From assembly GCA_028712695.1 (NCBI GenBank), contig JAQTQZ010000002.1:105477-169476 (forward strand): DNA of 64,000 bases, in the 5' to 3' direction. A program made the position numbers and the translations under genes. Origin of the DNA: Methylovulum sp. (GTDB taxonomy: Bacteria; Pseudomonadota; Gammaproteobacteria; Methylococcales; Methylomonadaceae). The notes beneath the pieces are model-generated. The model ran no database searches. It was not told where the DNA came from and saw only the letters and a program-made list of their open reading frames with translations. Shown one piece after another: positions 9,528 through 18,967 of this stretch; positions within the stretch are counted from its first letter, which is position 1; each line of letters opens with the position of its first letter.

Positions 9528-9561
9528 AAAAAAGCCTTCTGCACCTTTTGCTGCAGAAGGC
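9528..9561 (-). terminator. sodB intrinsic terminator
   Basis: A perfect 10-bp stem (GCCTTCTGCA at 9534-9543 with TGCAGAAGGC at 9552-9561) is followed on the minus strand by six T residues (9528-9533). It lies 33 bases after the sodB stop and ends immediately before the dehydrogenase start region. Confidence 0.85.
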
Positions 9562-9593
9562 TTTCATTTTAACGTAACGTTTAAAGCGGAAAA

Positions 9594-10175
9594 TTAAGCC
9601 GCGTAATTGGCTGCTGCAAAATCCCAGTTGACTAATGCCCAAAATGCTTCCAGATAAGCAGGGCGGGCATTGCGGTAGTCGATGTAATAAGCGTGTTCCC
9701 AAACGTCACAAGTCAATAATGGTTTTTGGTCTGTAGTCAATGGGCAACCGGCGTTACTGGTGCTGACCAAAGCTAAGCTACCATCGGCATTTTTGACCAA
9801 CCACGCCCAACCTGAACCAAAAGTGGTCACTGCGCATTTGGTGAATTCTTCTTTAAATTTTTCAAACGAGCCAAACGTTGCAGTAATTGCGTCAGCCAAC
9901 GCGCCAGTAGGCTCGCCACCAGCGCTAGGAGCCAAACTGTTCCAGTAGAAAGTGTGGTTCCACACTTGTGCGGCGTTGTTAAAAATGCCGCCTGAAGATT
10001 TCATGATAATTTCTTCCAGTGACATGCCTTCAAATTCAGTGCCTGGAACCAAGTTGTTCAAATTGGTCACATACGTTTGGTGATGTTTGGCATAGTGATA
10101 TTCCAAGGTTTCTTCTGAAATATGGGGCACCAGTCTATTTTTAGCATAAGGTAAAGCAGGAAGTTCGAAAGCCAT
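9594..10175 (-). CDS. sodB: iron superoxide dismutase
   Basis: A 193-residue cytoplasmic enzyme that converts superoxide to peroxide and oxygen. Metal ligands are visible: His in [13 protein letters not shown], His in QVWNHTFYW, and Asp and His in the signature DVWEHAYY. The [10 protein letters not shown] segment with Gln is the form seen in iron enzymes. ATG 10175 is used: it begins [10 protein letters not shown] as in the family and has a GAGG ribosome site; a longer in-frame ATG at 10244 would add 23 unrelated residues. It is monocistronic, with its own terminator. Confidence 0.95.
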   Translation of the reverse strand: MAFELPALPYAKNRLVPHISEETLEYHYAKHHQTYVTNLNNLVPGTEFEGMSLEEIIMKSSGGIFNNAAQVWNHTFYWNSLAPSAGGEPTGALADAITATFGSFEKFKEEFTKCAVTTFGSGWAWLVKNADGSLALVSTSNAGCPLTTDQKPLLTCDVWEHAYYIDYRNARPAYLEAFWALVNWDFAAANYAA

Positions 10176-10487
10176 TTGATTATCCTCAAATAAAGTTAAA
10201 AGAGATGTTGATGAAACTACATGGAACAGGTGATAAATACCCACTAATTTAATAAGCTATAACTTTAACATTGCTATTGAATTTAATAAAGCGGGAGTTT
10301 CCCATACGTTGCAACGTCTTGATGTCTTGTGACAACGTTTAAGCAATGGTATTAATTTTGGCATCTATTAAAAACACCATCCTTTGGTAGAACCATCGCT
10401 AATCTAAGGGTTTTATCAATCCTACCCAAGTTCAATGCCAAGGCCAAAAGGCAAAGTCAAGTTTATCTTTACCGTAGCAACACCTGG
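10176..10487. other. intergenic region upstream of sodB / downstream of gspD
   Basis: About 310 bases without a supported gene. It should contain the sodB promoter (minus strand) and the end of the type II secretion operon transcript. A 23-codon in-frame extension of sodB (to 10244) is judged non-coding. No clear operator or terminator is visible. Confidence 0.4.
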
Positions 10488-12641
10488 TTAAGGCAGTTTT
10501 TTCAACCCTGAGCCCATCAAATTGGGATTACTAATATACTTCTCGTGTTGTCCAAATGAATATTGGCTACGGAAGGCTTCGCTGATCAACTCCACATCCC
10601 GGTCTTGCTCCAATATATACGGGATAATCATGATGACAATTTCCGATTTATCATGGGAACCACCCTTGGTGCTAAAGATATTTCCTAGCCAAGGAATATC
10701 TTTTAAGTACGGTATTCCTGAATCATCCCTTTTAGTCGTGTCGCTAATAAGGCCGGCGAGCAATACCGATGTGCCGTCTTTAAGGCTTAAGCTGGTTTCC
10801 ACTTTCCGGTTAAGAATCGATGGACTGCTGATCGAGCTGGTTTCATTGTTCTGCGCCGAACTAAGTTCTTGGCTAATATCAATATCAATCCGTCGCCCAG
10901 AATGGATAACCGGTTTGATATTTAGGATGACACCAGTTTTTCGGTACTGCACATTTTGGGTGAATATGCTGCTGCCATTCGTTTGGGCCGAGCCAGAAGG
11001 CACCCCTTGACTGGTGACAATAGGGACTTCAGTGCCAATTTCAATATTAGCCTCTTCGCCGCTTTTCACCATAAGCCTAGGGGTCGACAAGACATTGACA
11101 CGGCTGTTAGTGGCCAAGGCATTCAATACCATGCGGGTTGTCCCTCCGGAATTGAGGATATAGTTGAACGCCCCAGGAATCGCTCCAGCACCGGCACCAA
11201 CTAAGGTGCCTGTGTCAAAATTGTATTCTCCGACCTTGCCATTAATAAGCCATTGGATACCGAATTTATCTGTATCGCCTAGCGTTATTTCAGCAATAGT
11301 GACTTCAATTAGGACTTGTTTGGATGGCAGATCCATTTGCTGGATAATCGGCAATAACTGTGCCCATGTATCGGAATCGCCAAAAAACAGCAGTGCGTTC
11401 CGTTGTTTGTCGACCACTAGATTGGTCTTGCCCCCCCCACTGGTTGTGCTAGTGGTTGATATTGCTTGTTGCGTGGTACCTGGTCTTTTTTGCGCATTGG
11501 CGGCTTGCTGGGTGGCAATATTGGGCACTAGGTTGCTTAACGTTTTGGCAAGATCTTCAGCACCCGTATTTTTTACGGGGTAGTAAAAAATTGTATCTTT
11601 ATCGGTTCCATAAGTCGGCTGATCCAATACTTGGACCCATTGCTTCACCAGCGCCAGTACTTTGGGGTCGGCGGTAAAAACCAACACGGCGTTGATCTTA
11701 CTCATTGGAAGCACCAGTATGCTACCCATCGGCAATGTCGCACTGGCACCGTAACCCTCAGACTGCAAAACCTGTACCAACGCTTCGCTTAAGGCCTCAG
11801 GCGTTTGGTACAACGGGTCGATACGCAAACTATAGTGTCCGCGCATCGCTGGCTGATCGAGGAATTTAATGGTATCGAGCGCACTGGCTACAAGTTGCTG
11901 GGATCCTTGAAGGGTAACGGTATTGCGTTCAGGATCTTCAGTTATTTTTAACTCCTGCCCTGTGTATATTTGGTTCAATGCCGAGGTGACATTGATATTC
12001 CGCACATGATAAAGCGGCACCACCTGAAAAATAGGACGGTGTGTCACCGGTACCTGGGGAAGCGTCCGTCCACTAATCAATAACGGCGGTTCTTCGATGG
12101 GCGTAGTACTGCTACGCAGAAAACGATAACGGTCTTGTTCTTTTTTGATAGCAACGCCGTATTCAGCCAAAATTTTAGCGACGACCCGCGACAGTTCTTC
12201 AGCACTCTGCGGTTGCGTTATCCTTAACGTTATCAAATCGGGCACATTTTGCAGTGTTTTATCAATTTGAAAAGAAACATGCAACATATTGCCATAAACC
12301 TCATTAATAAAGGCGGGTAATGGCATATTGTCGACATCCAGTTTGAAGGCGCCGCCTTTAAGTCCGGGTAGCTTTTCCTCGAAAGTATCAAGGCCAGCAA
12401 CAGTCGGCGGCAGGACTGTTCCTGGTGTTTCGGTAAACCGCTTCTGCTCGGCTTGGCTTTGCAATTCGGCCACATCAGCATTTTCGGCCAAAGCTGCCTT
12501 ATTGGGCGCAGTCACTTCTGGCCGCGTCTGGCGTAGCGGTTCGGGCAATTTAGGCGAGGGTATGCGCCACATCTGACATCCTGCTAAAAGGCTGGCAATC
12601 AAGGCGACGAGAATCAATAACGATTTGTATTTTAAGGGCAT
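10488..12641 (-). CDS. gspD: type II secretion outer-membrane secretin GspD
   Basis: The secretin that forms the outer-membrane channel of the type II system; about 717 residues from ATG 12641. The N-terminus is a lipoprotein signal (LVALIASLLAGC), unusual for GspD but known for secretins of this branch. N-domains precede the C-terminal secretin domain (EVTIAEITLGDTDKFGIQW, EVPIVTSQ, DGTSVLLAGLISD). A Ser/Thr/Gly-rich linker lies between N3 and the secretin core. An in-frame ATG at 12695 would overlap the end of the previous gene by 20 bases and bury the lipoprotein signal, so 12641 is preferred. It is the last gene of the operon, as xpsD is in Xanthomonas. Confidence 0.9.
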   Translation of the reverse strand: MPLKYKSLLILVALIASLLAGCQMWRIPSPKLPEPLRQTRPEVTAPNKAALAENADVAELQSQAEQKRFTETPGTVLPPTVAGLDTFEEKLPGLKGGAFKLDVDNMPLPAFINEVYGNMLHVSFQIDKTLQNVPDLITLRITQPQSAEELSRVVAKILAEYGVAIKKEQDRYRFLRSSTTPIEEPPLLISGRTLPQVPVTHRPIFQVVPLYHVRNINVTSALNQIYTGQELKITEDPERNTVTLQGSQQLVASALDTIKFLDQPAMRGHYSLRIDPLYQTPEALSEALVQVLQSEGYGASATLPMGSILVLPMSKINAVLVFTADPKVLALVKQWVQVLDQPTYGTDKDTIFYYPVKNTGAEDLAKTLSNLVPNIATQQAANAQKRPGTTQQAISTTSTTSGGGKTNLVVDKQRNALLFFGDSDTWAQLLPIIQQMDLPSKQVLIEVTIAEITLGDTDKFGIQWLINGKVGEYNFDTGTLVGAGAGAIPGAFNYILNSGGTTRMVLNALATNSRVNVLSTPRLMVKSGEEANIEIGTEVPIVTSQGVPSGSAQTNGSSIFTQNVQYRKTGVILNIKPVIHSGRRIDIDISQELSSAQNNETSSISSPSILNRKVETSLSLKDGTSVLLAGLISDTTKRDDSGIPYLKDIPWLGNIFSTKGGSHDKSEIVIMIIPYILEQDRDVELISEAFRSQYSFGQHEKYISNPNLMGSGLKKLP

Positions 12642-12675
12642 TCTGATATGAAAAGGCGTGATGTCTATAAAGGTT

Positions 12676-13134
12676 CTATCTTGGTCGTCCGCCATGTAGG
12701 GAAATCGCTGTTAACTTGCCCGCTACGTCAATGATAATTCCATTATTATTAATGGCGGTCAATATCGACGAATCTGGCAGTTGCTCACCTATTCTATAGC
12801 GCTTTATTTTGTTATCGGTTTTAATTAGTGCATATTGCTTTGATCTTTCTTGAACTAACCCCTGAAGAGTCCAAGCTTGGACTGTCTGCTGACCAGGCTG
12901 GTTAGCGCCCCCTTGACTGGCAACTGCGCTTGTGGTTTTGGGGTAATAACGGCTAAGTGTATTGTACGCATTGAGGTTTTCTGAACTCTCTTTTGCCAAA
13001 GCCGGCAATTTCCATTCTGCATCACGGACTGTTTTCAATTCATCCTGCGGCAATGAATATTGCAAGTAAGCAACGAAACTACCGAGCATGCAGGCAACTA
13101 ATGTTAAAGCAATTTGCTTGTGACCTGCTTTCAT
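12676..13134 (-). CDS. GspC/XpsN-like inner-membrane protein
   Basis: A 152-residue protein with a short N-terminal membrane anchor (IALTLVACMLGSFVAYLQY), a low-complexity linker, and a C-terminal beta-rich homology-region-like domain (WTLQGLVQERSKQYALIKTD, YRIGEQLPDSSILTAI) similar to GspC/PilP. It would link the inner-membrane platform to the secretin. Position between gspM and gspD matches xpsN of Xanthomonas. ATG 13134 overlaps the gspM stop as ATGA, which decides the start. The call rests on fold pattern and position, as this component is poorly conserved. Confidence 0.75.
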   Translation of the reverse strand: MKAGHKQIALTLVACMLGSFVAYLQYSLPQDELKTVRDAEWKLPALAKESSENLNAYNTLSRYYPKTTSAVASQGGANQPGQQTVQAWTLQGLVQERSKQYALIKTDNKIKRYRIGEQLPDSSILTAINNNGIIIDVAGKLTAISLHGGRPR

Positions 13135-13703
13135 TGCACGTCCGGCACTTGAAAATAACAATTGACTTGTAACGTTATCCGTAGCAAGTCCTGCAGGTCG
13201 CGATTGATTTGTAGTTGTTCCACTTGCATTAACTGGGGGTTTTGCTCAATATTATTCAGCAATTCCAGCAAGTCCCTATCATACAATGTACCTTTGATTT
13301 CAATAACCACCTGCCAAACGACCGGGGTTTTGGGGTCGCTTTGTACGCTTGCCCCAGCGACTTCCAAGCCGTTGAGATTGGACTGTTGAAATTTCTCATT
13401 AAACCAAGTTTGCACGTTTGCTTGCGCCAAACCCTTTGTTTCAGCGTGCCATAAACCATTTTCCAATTGTAAACGAATATTTTTTATGCTTTCGGCCCGT
13501 TCTTTCCAGTCGCTTTGTTGCTGCACATAACGCAACTTTAATAAGGTGTTATGTTCGCGTGTGTATTCTTCATACAGGCTGTTCCGGTAATCATCAACCA
13601 TCAACAAGCCATTACTGGCAACAATTAACGCTATCAGCACTAGCCCCATGCGCAAGCGTGGGTTTTCCTGCCACTGCGACACCAATTCTTTATACATTTG
13701 CAT
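13131..13703 (-). CDS. gspM: type II secretion protein GspM-like
   Basis: A 190-residue inner-membrane protein: one membrane segment near residues 20-37 (GLVLIALIVASNGLLMV), a long coiled-coil (about 45-85), and a ferredoxin-like periplasmic C-terminal domain (VVWQVVIEIKGTLYDRDLLELL). This is the layout of GspM/PilO proteins, which stabilise GspL. It overlaps the next gene (ATGA) and abuts the gspL stop. Sequence conservation in this family is low, so assignment rests on architecture and operon place. Confidence 0.78.
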   Translation of the reverse strand: MQMYKELVSQWQENPRLRMGLVLIALIVASNGLLMVDDYRNSLYEEYTREHNTLLKLRYVQQQSDWKERAESIKNIRLQLENGLWHAETKGLAQANVQTWFNEKFQQSNLNGLEVAGASVQSDPKTPVVWQVVIEIKGTLYDRDLLELLNNIEQNPQLMQVEQLQINRDLQDLLRITLQVNCYFQVPDVQ

Positions 13704-14758
13704 TACATTTGGAATCGGATAAGAACACTAATCTGGCCTGTTTTTGCATCAGGCTGTGCAGATACATCTTTCCCCCATCCGAGATCGGAATAGGTTTTTA
13801 CAAATAAACTGGGATCGGCATTACTGGCTTTAATAGTAAAGCGCAATTGGTCGGGCTGATATTCCCAAAGCGTCACTTTCATGTTGGCAGGATCCGGTAA
13901 CTTGCTTATCACTTGCTCAAGCAGTTGCAATTGGCGATGGCCTTTTCTTAATCCCACCACCTGATTTAGATAACGCTGGTCATCCTGTATTTGATTACGG
14001 GTTTGTAATATGGGCTCTATTTGGCGACTAAGCGCTTCTTGTTGCTGGATCTGTGTCGCAACATCCTGTTTCAGCAGATAAATTTGCGTACCTTGCCATG
14101 CCAACAAAAAAACTACGATAATGGGCAATGCCCTCCACAAAATGGCTTCTAAGGCAATGATAAGTGCATTTTTATCCAGCTTGTAACTTTTACCCCAAGG
14201 TTGCCCAAGCTTTTGGGTTTCGACGACAGGCAATTCCATTTGCACGTCCTGGCCTGCGGAGCGCTGGAAATTCTGCCATGCATTTTCGCTCGGAATTTCT
14301 GGCCACCAATGGCTTTCTTTTAAAATACCTTGCAGCCAATATTGCGCTTCGTAGCCTTGCTTACAACCCAGCAATTGTAACTGCGTAACCTCTGGGCGAG
14401 GGAAATAGCGCGTCTCAACCACGCTGATTTGTTTTTTATCCACACCGTCTTCAGCCCGCCAACACCATACTTGCGCGTAACTATTTTGCCAGATGATATT
14501 GCTCATAGGATCCTGCCAGGGACTCCATTGGCTGATTTTTAATTGCAGGGTTTGTCGTCTGGCACTGGCTGGAATATCACGCAAATCGAAACAACGGTAA
14601 ATACATTGCGATCTGGGTATCTCCGTGGACTTTGTCGATTTTTCTCCAAAAATCTTGGGGTGATTATTGCGTAGCTGCGATAGTGCTTGTTTCAGATTGT
14701 TTAACTTGAGAACTGTTATCGTTAAAAAGGTCAGTTTTAAGCTGTTTAGGTTGGACAT
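13703..14758 (-). CDS. gspL: type II secretion protein GspL-like (PilM/PilN fusion type)
   Basis: About 351 residues. A cytoplasmic N-terminal part is followed by a membrane segment near residue 210 (ALPIIVVFLLAWQGTQIYLL), a coiled-coil, and a periplasmic PilN-like domain. GspL recruits the GspE ATPase to the membrane platform. Start is uncertain: ATG 14758 (MSNLNSL) overlaps the gspK end by about 95 bases and ATG 14800 overlaps even more; translation may begin later at a non-ATG codon. The cytoplasmic part seems shorter than the classic actin-like domain of GspL. Assignment is from topology and operon order. Confidence 0.72.
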   Translation of the reverse strand: MSNLNSLKLTFLTITVLKLNNLKQALSQLRNNHPKIFGEKSTKSTEIPRSQCIYRCFDLRDIPASARRQTLQLKISQWSPWQDPMSNIIWQNSYAQVWCWRAEDGVDKKQISVVETRYFPRPEVTQLQLLGCKQGYEAQYWLQGILKESHWWPEIPSENAWQNFQRSAGQDVQMELPVVETQKLGQPWGKSYKLDKNALIIALEAILWRALPIIVVFLLAWQGTQIYLLKQDVATQIQQQEALSRQIEPILQTRNQIQDDQRYLNQVVGLRKGHRQLQLLEQVISKLPDPANMKVTLWEYQPDQLRFTIKASNADPSLFVKTYSDLGWGKDVSAQPDAKTGQISVLIRFQM

Positions 14759-15788
14759 GTTGTTGTTCGGCAGTTTTTGCAATATCAAGCTGGTAATCAA
14801 CAGTCCAGGGGCGAGTGGTCTTTAAAGAATAATCTTTTACAAGGATGGAAGGATGCAATTCTAAGTGAATTTCCCGAGCCCGTCCAGTTTGCGGATGCCA
14901 TAGGGTCACTCTAAAAAAATTTGACGGGATTGATGAAAACGACAGCACATCGATGCTAAGCACCTTACCGATAATCTGATAGAGCTGGCCAAGGTCTGTG
15001 ATCGGCAATTCGTTTCTTGCTTGAATAATTTTTTCAGCATCTTCACGGGTAATTCCCATCGAGGTTTGCAGCACTTGATTAGGCGCCGCATTAAAATTCG
15101 GCCACTCTCCCCAGCTACTGCTGGTTAAACGGGGTAAATCATTTTGCCAAAGTTCCGGATACTTGTCCCAGTCAAGGACATTTTGCATCTCCCAACTGGT
15201 AAGCAAGGCTCTATTTGCGGGCGCTTGTTTATGTTGCTGCTTGTATTGTTGCTCTTCAGCACCGTTGATACGATGCAAACTATCGGAATCTTCGTAGTCC
15301 TGCAACTTGGCAATAGCTTCATCCCGTGCCGTTGCGCTAAGTCCGAACAAGCCCAAAAGGTATTTTAAATGGAATGGTTCCTCTATATTGGTTGCTATCA
15401 ACCCGCTTTCATCCTGAACTGAAAAAATAACATCCCCTATACCGTGGTAGGCTTGATCATAGAGTTTAATGTAACTACCTTCAGATGCCATCAAGCCCAT
15501 ACCTGAGCCTAATGTGTCCGCTTCTTTTTGTTCTGCGGTGATTTCCGTCAACATGACGCCGTATTGATTGACGTATTGGGTATTAATTAAATAGAGGAAC
15601 GTGGCTAAGGTTCCTTGAAAATCTATTTCCGCCTGCGTATTTTGTTGTTGGCTGGCGATTTGCTGTTTGGCTTCACCTGCCCATTGGGCAAGATAGGTGC
15701 CCGCAACAGTAATAAAGGCAATAAGCCACAGCGTTGCAGCCAAAATAAAGCCTTGCTGTTGTTTTGCCGGGATGGCCATAAAGCTCAT
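14664..15788 (-). CDS. gspK: type II secretion minor pseudopilin GspK
   Basis: A 374-residue pseudopilin, the large one at the tip of the pseudopilus. The prepilin peptidase site is QQQG|FILAATLWLIAF (cleavage after Gly13). The glutamate at position +5 that other pseudopilins have is replaced by Ala, as is normal for GspK. The body contains helix-hairpin-helix-like segments (TREDAEKIIQARNELPITDLGQLYQI), also typical of GspK. The start overlaps the gspJ stop as ATGA. Confidence 0.9.
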   Translation of the reverse strand: MSFMAIPAKQQQGFILAATLWLIAFITVAGTYLAQWAGEAKQQIASQQQNTQAEIDFQGTLATFLYLINTQYVNQYGVMLTEITAEQKEADTLGSGMGLMASEGSYIKLYDQAYHGIGDVIFSVQDESGLIATNIEEPFHLKYLLGLFGLSATARDEAIAKLQDYEDSDSLHRINGAEEQQYKQQHKQAPANRALLTSWEMQNVLDWDKYPELWQNDLPRLTSSSWGEWPNFNAAPNQVLQTSMGITREDAEKIIQARNELPITDLGQLYQIIGKVLSIDVLSFSSIPSNFFRVTLWHPQTGRAREIHLELHPSILVKDYSLKTTRPWTVDYQLDIAKTAEQQHVQPKQLKTDLFNDNSSQVKQSETSTIAATQ

Positions 15789-16387
15789 AAAAATTCTTCT
15801 ATGTTCGGCTTGGGATTTTTTTTGCTTGGGATGCTGACTATCCAGTTGACAGGCTTCGGGCTACTGTCAATTTGTAATCGGATAGCTTCAGGTAGCTGCT
15901 GCGTCACCATGCCCATTTTTGGTGGCCAAGTTGAAACCCAGTTACCCTCATTATCAAGGTAACTGAACGATGCTGTTTGGGCGGGCCATTCCCCTAACGT
16001 CCAATCATCCTTTTCAGTGATACGGTATTTAAGCGTTATCGTATTGTTTTGAGATAACAGCGTTAAGATAAACTGTTTGGGCACACCCGCAGGTGCAGTT
16101 AGCGTATTAATAGACAGCCCTTGCAAAATGGAATCATCCCCCTGAAACAAGGCCTTTTCGTTCTGGGCATTAACAATTAACCCGGTGACAAGGCCACTGT
16201 ACCAGTATTCTTGCAATTGCTGGACGCGTTGTGTTTTAAGTTGTTGGGTGACGTTAAGCCGGAGCCGTAACACATACCCAAAGCCTTGCATCAGTAAGCT
16301 GCTCAGCAAGCTAACAAGCACCAACACAACCAGAACCTCCATTAACGTGAAGCCTTGGCAGGATTTTTTGAAGGGGTAAAAAATCAT
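15785..16387 (-). CDS. gspJ: type II secretion minor pseudopilin GspJ
   Basis: A 200-residue pseudopilin. The cleavage site is CQG|FTLMEVLVVLVLVSLLSSLL with Gly12 before the cut and Glu at +5. It assembles with GspI and GspK at the pseudopilus tip. Starts inside the end of gspI (4-base overlap) and ends overlapping gspK, as expected for a tightly coupled operon. Confidence 0.88.
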   Translation of the reverse strand: MIFYPFKKSCQGFTLMEVLVVLVLVSLLSSLLMQGFGYVLRLRLNVTQQLKTQRVQQLQEYWYSGLVTGLIVNAQNEKALFQGDDSILQGLSINTLTAPAGVPKQFILTLLSQNNTITLKYRITEKDDWTLGEWPAQTASFSYLDNEGNWVSTWPPKMGMVTQQLPEAIRLQIDSSPKPVNWIVSIPSKKNPKPNIEEFL

Positions 16388-16800
16388 TTTACGTGCTGGT
16401 AACCCACTTGCCTTAGAGTAAACTCATCGGCTTTATTGTCTTGTGTCGTGATCGTGACTTTAGCATCAAATAACCCAATCAAATAAGTGCCTGGATTACC
16501 ATGATTATCTATTTCTTGCTTCAGCGGCGTAATGGCCGTGGCTTCCCAATTTAAAGTAAATCCAGCTGATTTAATCTCACCAGTCCTATCCACCGCAGGG
16601 TTTACCTGCTGCATCAGCGCTAAGGCATTTTGTCTATATTGCATCTTTTGGGTGCTTTCCAGCGCGTGATTAAGGCCACTTAACGTGTTGTTAATCCAAC
16701 TAAATAATGCCATACCCGAAGTGCTTAGCAAAACTAAAGCGACAATAGCCTCTAACAGTGAAAAGCCGCTTTGTTTTAGCTTGGCTTTAACCTGCTTCAT
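16384..16800 (-). CDS. gspI: type II secretion minor pseudopilin GspI
   Basis: A 138-residue pseudopilin. Cleavage site KQSG|FSLLEAIVALVLLSTSG (Gly12, Glu at +5), followed by the GspI-like helix and a small beta domain. It overlaps gspH by 14 bases at its start and gspJ by 4 bases at its end. Confidence 0.88.
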   Translation of the reverse strand: MKQVKAKLKQSGFSLLEAIVALVLLSTSGMALFSWINNTLSGLNHALESTQKMQYRQNALALMQQVNPAVDRTGEIKSAGFTLNWEATAITPLKQEIDNHGNPGTYLIGLFDAKVTITTQDNKADEFTLRQVGYQHVK

Positions 16801-17179
16801 AAAGCACTGGTTGGCACAAGGGCGCTTCTAATAGCCATTGCTGGGTAAAGAAGGCTTGTTGCAAACTAATCACCCCCCCGGTGCAAACCCCATTCGGATA
16901 ATAATCAATGGGCGTTTCTGCATTGATTGTCCAACCTTCGGGAATTGTCAACGAGGGATCTAACGTTACCTGCCCATCTTCCAGCAGACCTAACCGGTAG
17001 CTTTTTCCTTGTTGATACGCTTTGTAACCCAACCCAGCAATTTGTTGCAATAGATCCTCTTGCTGAAATGACCGTACCGCACTCTCATAAAGCGTGCTTA
17101 ATCGGGGCATAATAAGCCCCGCAACTAAGGACAACAACAACAGTACAACCAGTAACTCCAGCAGTGTATAGCCGCGCAT
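16787..17179 (-). CDS. gspH: type II secretion minor pseudopilin GspH
   Basis: A 130-residue pseudopilin with an extremely short leader: MRG|YTLLELLVVLLLLSLVAGL, Glu at +5. A beta-rich C-terminal domain of about 90 residues follows, as in GspH. It starts 9 bases after the gspG stop. The very short leader is complete as written; no better upstream start is present in frame. Confidence 0.85.
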   Translation of the reverse strand: MRGYTLLELLVVLLLLSLVAGLIMPRLSTLYESAVRSFQQEDLLQQIAGLGYKAYQQGKSYRLGLLEDGQVTLDPSLTIPEGWTINAETPIDYYPNGVCTGGVISLQQAFFTQQWLLEAPLCQPVLYEAG

Positions 17180-17188
17180 CGCTAGCGG

Positions 17189-17644
17189 TTATGGCAAATA
17201 ACCAACGTCCGCCGCAATCCCTTCACCACCTGGCTGCCCATCCGCACCAAAAGAATACAGCGCAAAAGGCTGCCCTTCTTTACCCGGAATACTGTATTGG
17301 TAAGGTTTTTCCCAAGGATCCAATGGCACCTGTTCATCCAGGTACGGGCCACGCCAAAGGTTTTTTACTTGCTCCTGAGTGGGTTGCTGATACAGTATCT
17401 TCAAGCCCTCATCAACCGTAGGAAAACGGTTAATATCCAAACGCATCGTTTCCAATGCGCCTTTTATCATCTTGATTTGAGTTTGAGCGGTACTGACTTT
17501 TGAGCTATCGACCTTGCCAAATAACCTAGGGCCGACAAGCCCTGCAAGCAAACCGATAATGACGAGCACCACCAGCATTTCCAACAACGTAAAACCTTGT
17601 TGTGACAGGGATAATTTTAAAGATAGACGAGGTTTTCTTAACAT
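17189..17644 (-). CDS. gspG: type II secretion major pseudopilin GspG
   Basis: A 151-residue major pseudopilin, the main subunit of the type II pseudopilus. The processing site is QQG|FTLLEMLVVLVIIGLLAGLV (Gly17; Glu at +5). The C-terminal region keeps the GspG features WRGPYLDEQVPLDPWEKPYQY and the calcium-binding loop SFGADGQPGGEGIAADVG. Position directly after gspF matches the usual order. Confidence 0.94.
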   Translation of the reverse strand: MLRKPRLSLKLSLSQQGFTLLEMLVVLVIIGLLAGLVGPRLFGKVDSSKVSTAQTQIKMIKGALETMRLDINRFPTVDEGLKILYQQPTQEQVKNLWRGPYLDEQVPLDPWEKPYQYSIPGKEGQPFALYSFGADGQPGGEGIAADVGYLP

Positions 17645-17693
17645 AGACTGCCTATAATAGAATTTCGAAAAAATAAATGAGTGCGGTTAAAAA

Positions 17694-18896
17694 TTACACC
17701 GAAATGTCATTGACGCTGGTAATCGCCAAAATTATACCGGTCATTATAACACCGATGACTGCACCAATAACCAATATGGCTATGGGTTCCAATAGAGCTA
17801 AAAACCGCTTCATACGTTCCCGGCCGCTTTCAGTATACAAAGTGGCTAAAGAATTAAGCATGCTAGGTAACTCACCAGACCGTTCGCCAACCTTTATCAG
17901 GCCATAACCGGTAGCAGTAATCGCGCCGCTTTCTTGTAACGCATCGGCAAGGCTACGCCCACCTTTAACCGCTTTGGTGACTTGCGAAAAATTGGCGCGC
18001 AACCGACTGCCGGATACCCCTTGTTGCGCCAACGTAAGGGCACGGGTCAATTCGACGCGACTGGTCAGCAACGTACCGAGCATCGCTGACCAACGACCAA
18101 TATCAGATTCGATCAGCCAAGTGCCCAACAATGGGACAAGCATCAGCTGATCCCATAAACGTTGGCGGATGGCGGGCTTTGACAAGCCGATAATGCCCAA
18201 TACCACGGAACACGCAATAACACCGCCAATGATCGCAATGTGGCTATTGACGAACTGTCCGGTTTCCAGCACCGCTTTTGCCAAAAAGGGAATGTCCCCT
18301 TTGGACTTGCTCAATAATTTAGTGAATTTAGGGACAACAACAACAAAAATAATCATCACGGCACTGATACCGGAAATGATCAAAATACTCGGATAAATAA
18401 GAGCATTGCGTAATTCGCTGTTGATACGCTGCTCATATTCCATCTGCGCTACGCCATCGCTTAATGATTCCGCTAGGCTTCCGGTTAATTCCCCTGCCGT
18501 TGCCAAATGGAACATATAAGGTGGCAAGTCAATTTTAGATTCTGTCAACGCCTTGGAAAAGGCGACGCCTCGGCGTAGTTGGGTAGAAATATCACTCAGC
18601 TGCTCTTTCAAAAAATCTTGTTGTATTGACTCGGCTAATGACGAAACTGCCTCGTCTAAAGACACGCCGGACTTTAATAAAGTAGTCAGCTGGTGCATCA
18701 CTAGCAACACATCGCTTTTTTTTGCTTTGCCTGACCCGCCCGTGCTTTTAGCCTGCTTCGCCATCTGCAACGTCAAGGTGACTGGCGTCAACCCCTGGCG
18801 TTGCAGTTGCCGCGCGGCTGAACGCTCAGTATCGACCTCAATACTGCCCGTCACGATGCCACCGTCTTTATTGATGGCCCGATAATTGTATTTCAT
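17694..18896 (-). CDS. gspF: type II secretion inner-membrane platform protein GspF
   Basis: A 400-residue polytopic inner-membrane protein with two T2SSF domains and three membrane spans (near 165-185, 215-235, 375-395). N-terminal MKYNYRAINKDGGIVTGSIE is the usual GspF start. ATG 18896 is preferred; an upstream TTG at 18917 would add 7 residues. It carries the conserved GxxF...TAGE (LPPYMFHLATAGELTGSLAESL) and VGERSGELPSML sequences. Confidence 0.93.
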   Translation of the reverse strand: MKYNYRAINKDGGIVTGSIEVDTERSAARQLQRQGLTPVTLTLQMAKQAKSTGGSGKAKKSDVLLVMHQLTTLLKSGVSLDEAVSSLAESIQQDFLKEQLSDISTQLRRGVAFSKALTESKIDLPPYMFHLATAGELTGSLAESLSDGVAQMEYEQRINSELRNALIYPSILIISGISAVMIIFVVVVPKFTKLLSKSKGDIPFLAKAVLETGQFVNSHIAIIGGVIACSVVLGIIGLSKPAIRQRLWDQLMLVPLLGTWLIESDIGRWSAMLGTLLTSRVELTRALTLAQQGVSGSRLRANFSQVTKAVKGGRSLADALQESGAITATGYGLIKVGERSGELPSMLNSLATLYTESGRERMKRFLALLEPIAILVIGAVIGVIMTGIILAITSVNDISV

Positions 18897-18967
18897 AGTT
18901 TTTGAGTCGTTTCCCAAGCAATGAATAACGTTTTGGGTGCTTTATAGGCAATGGAGCCGTTCATAAC

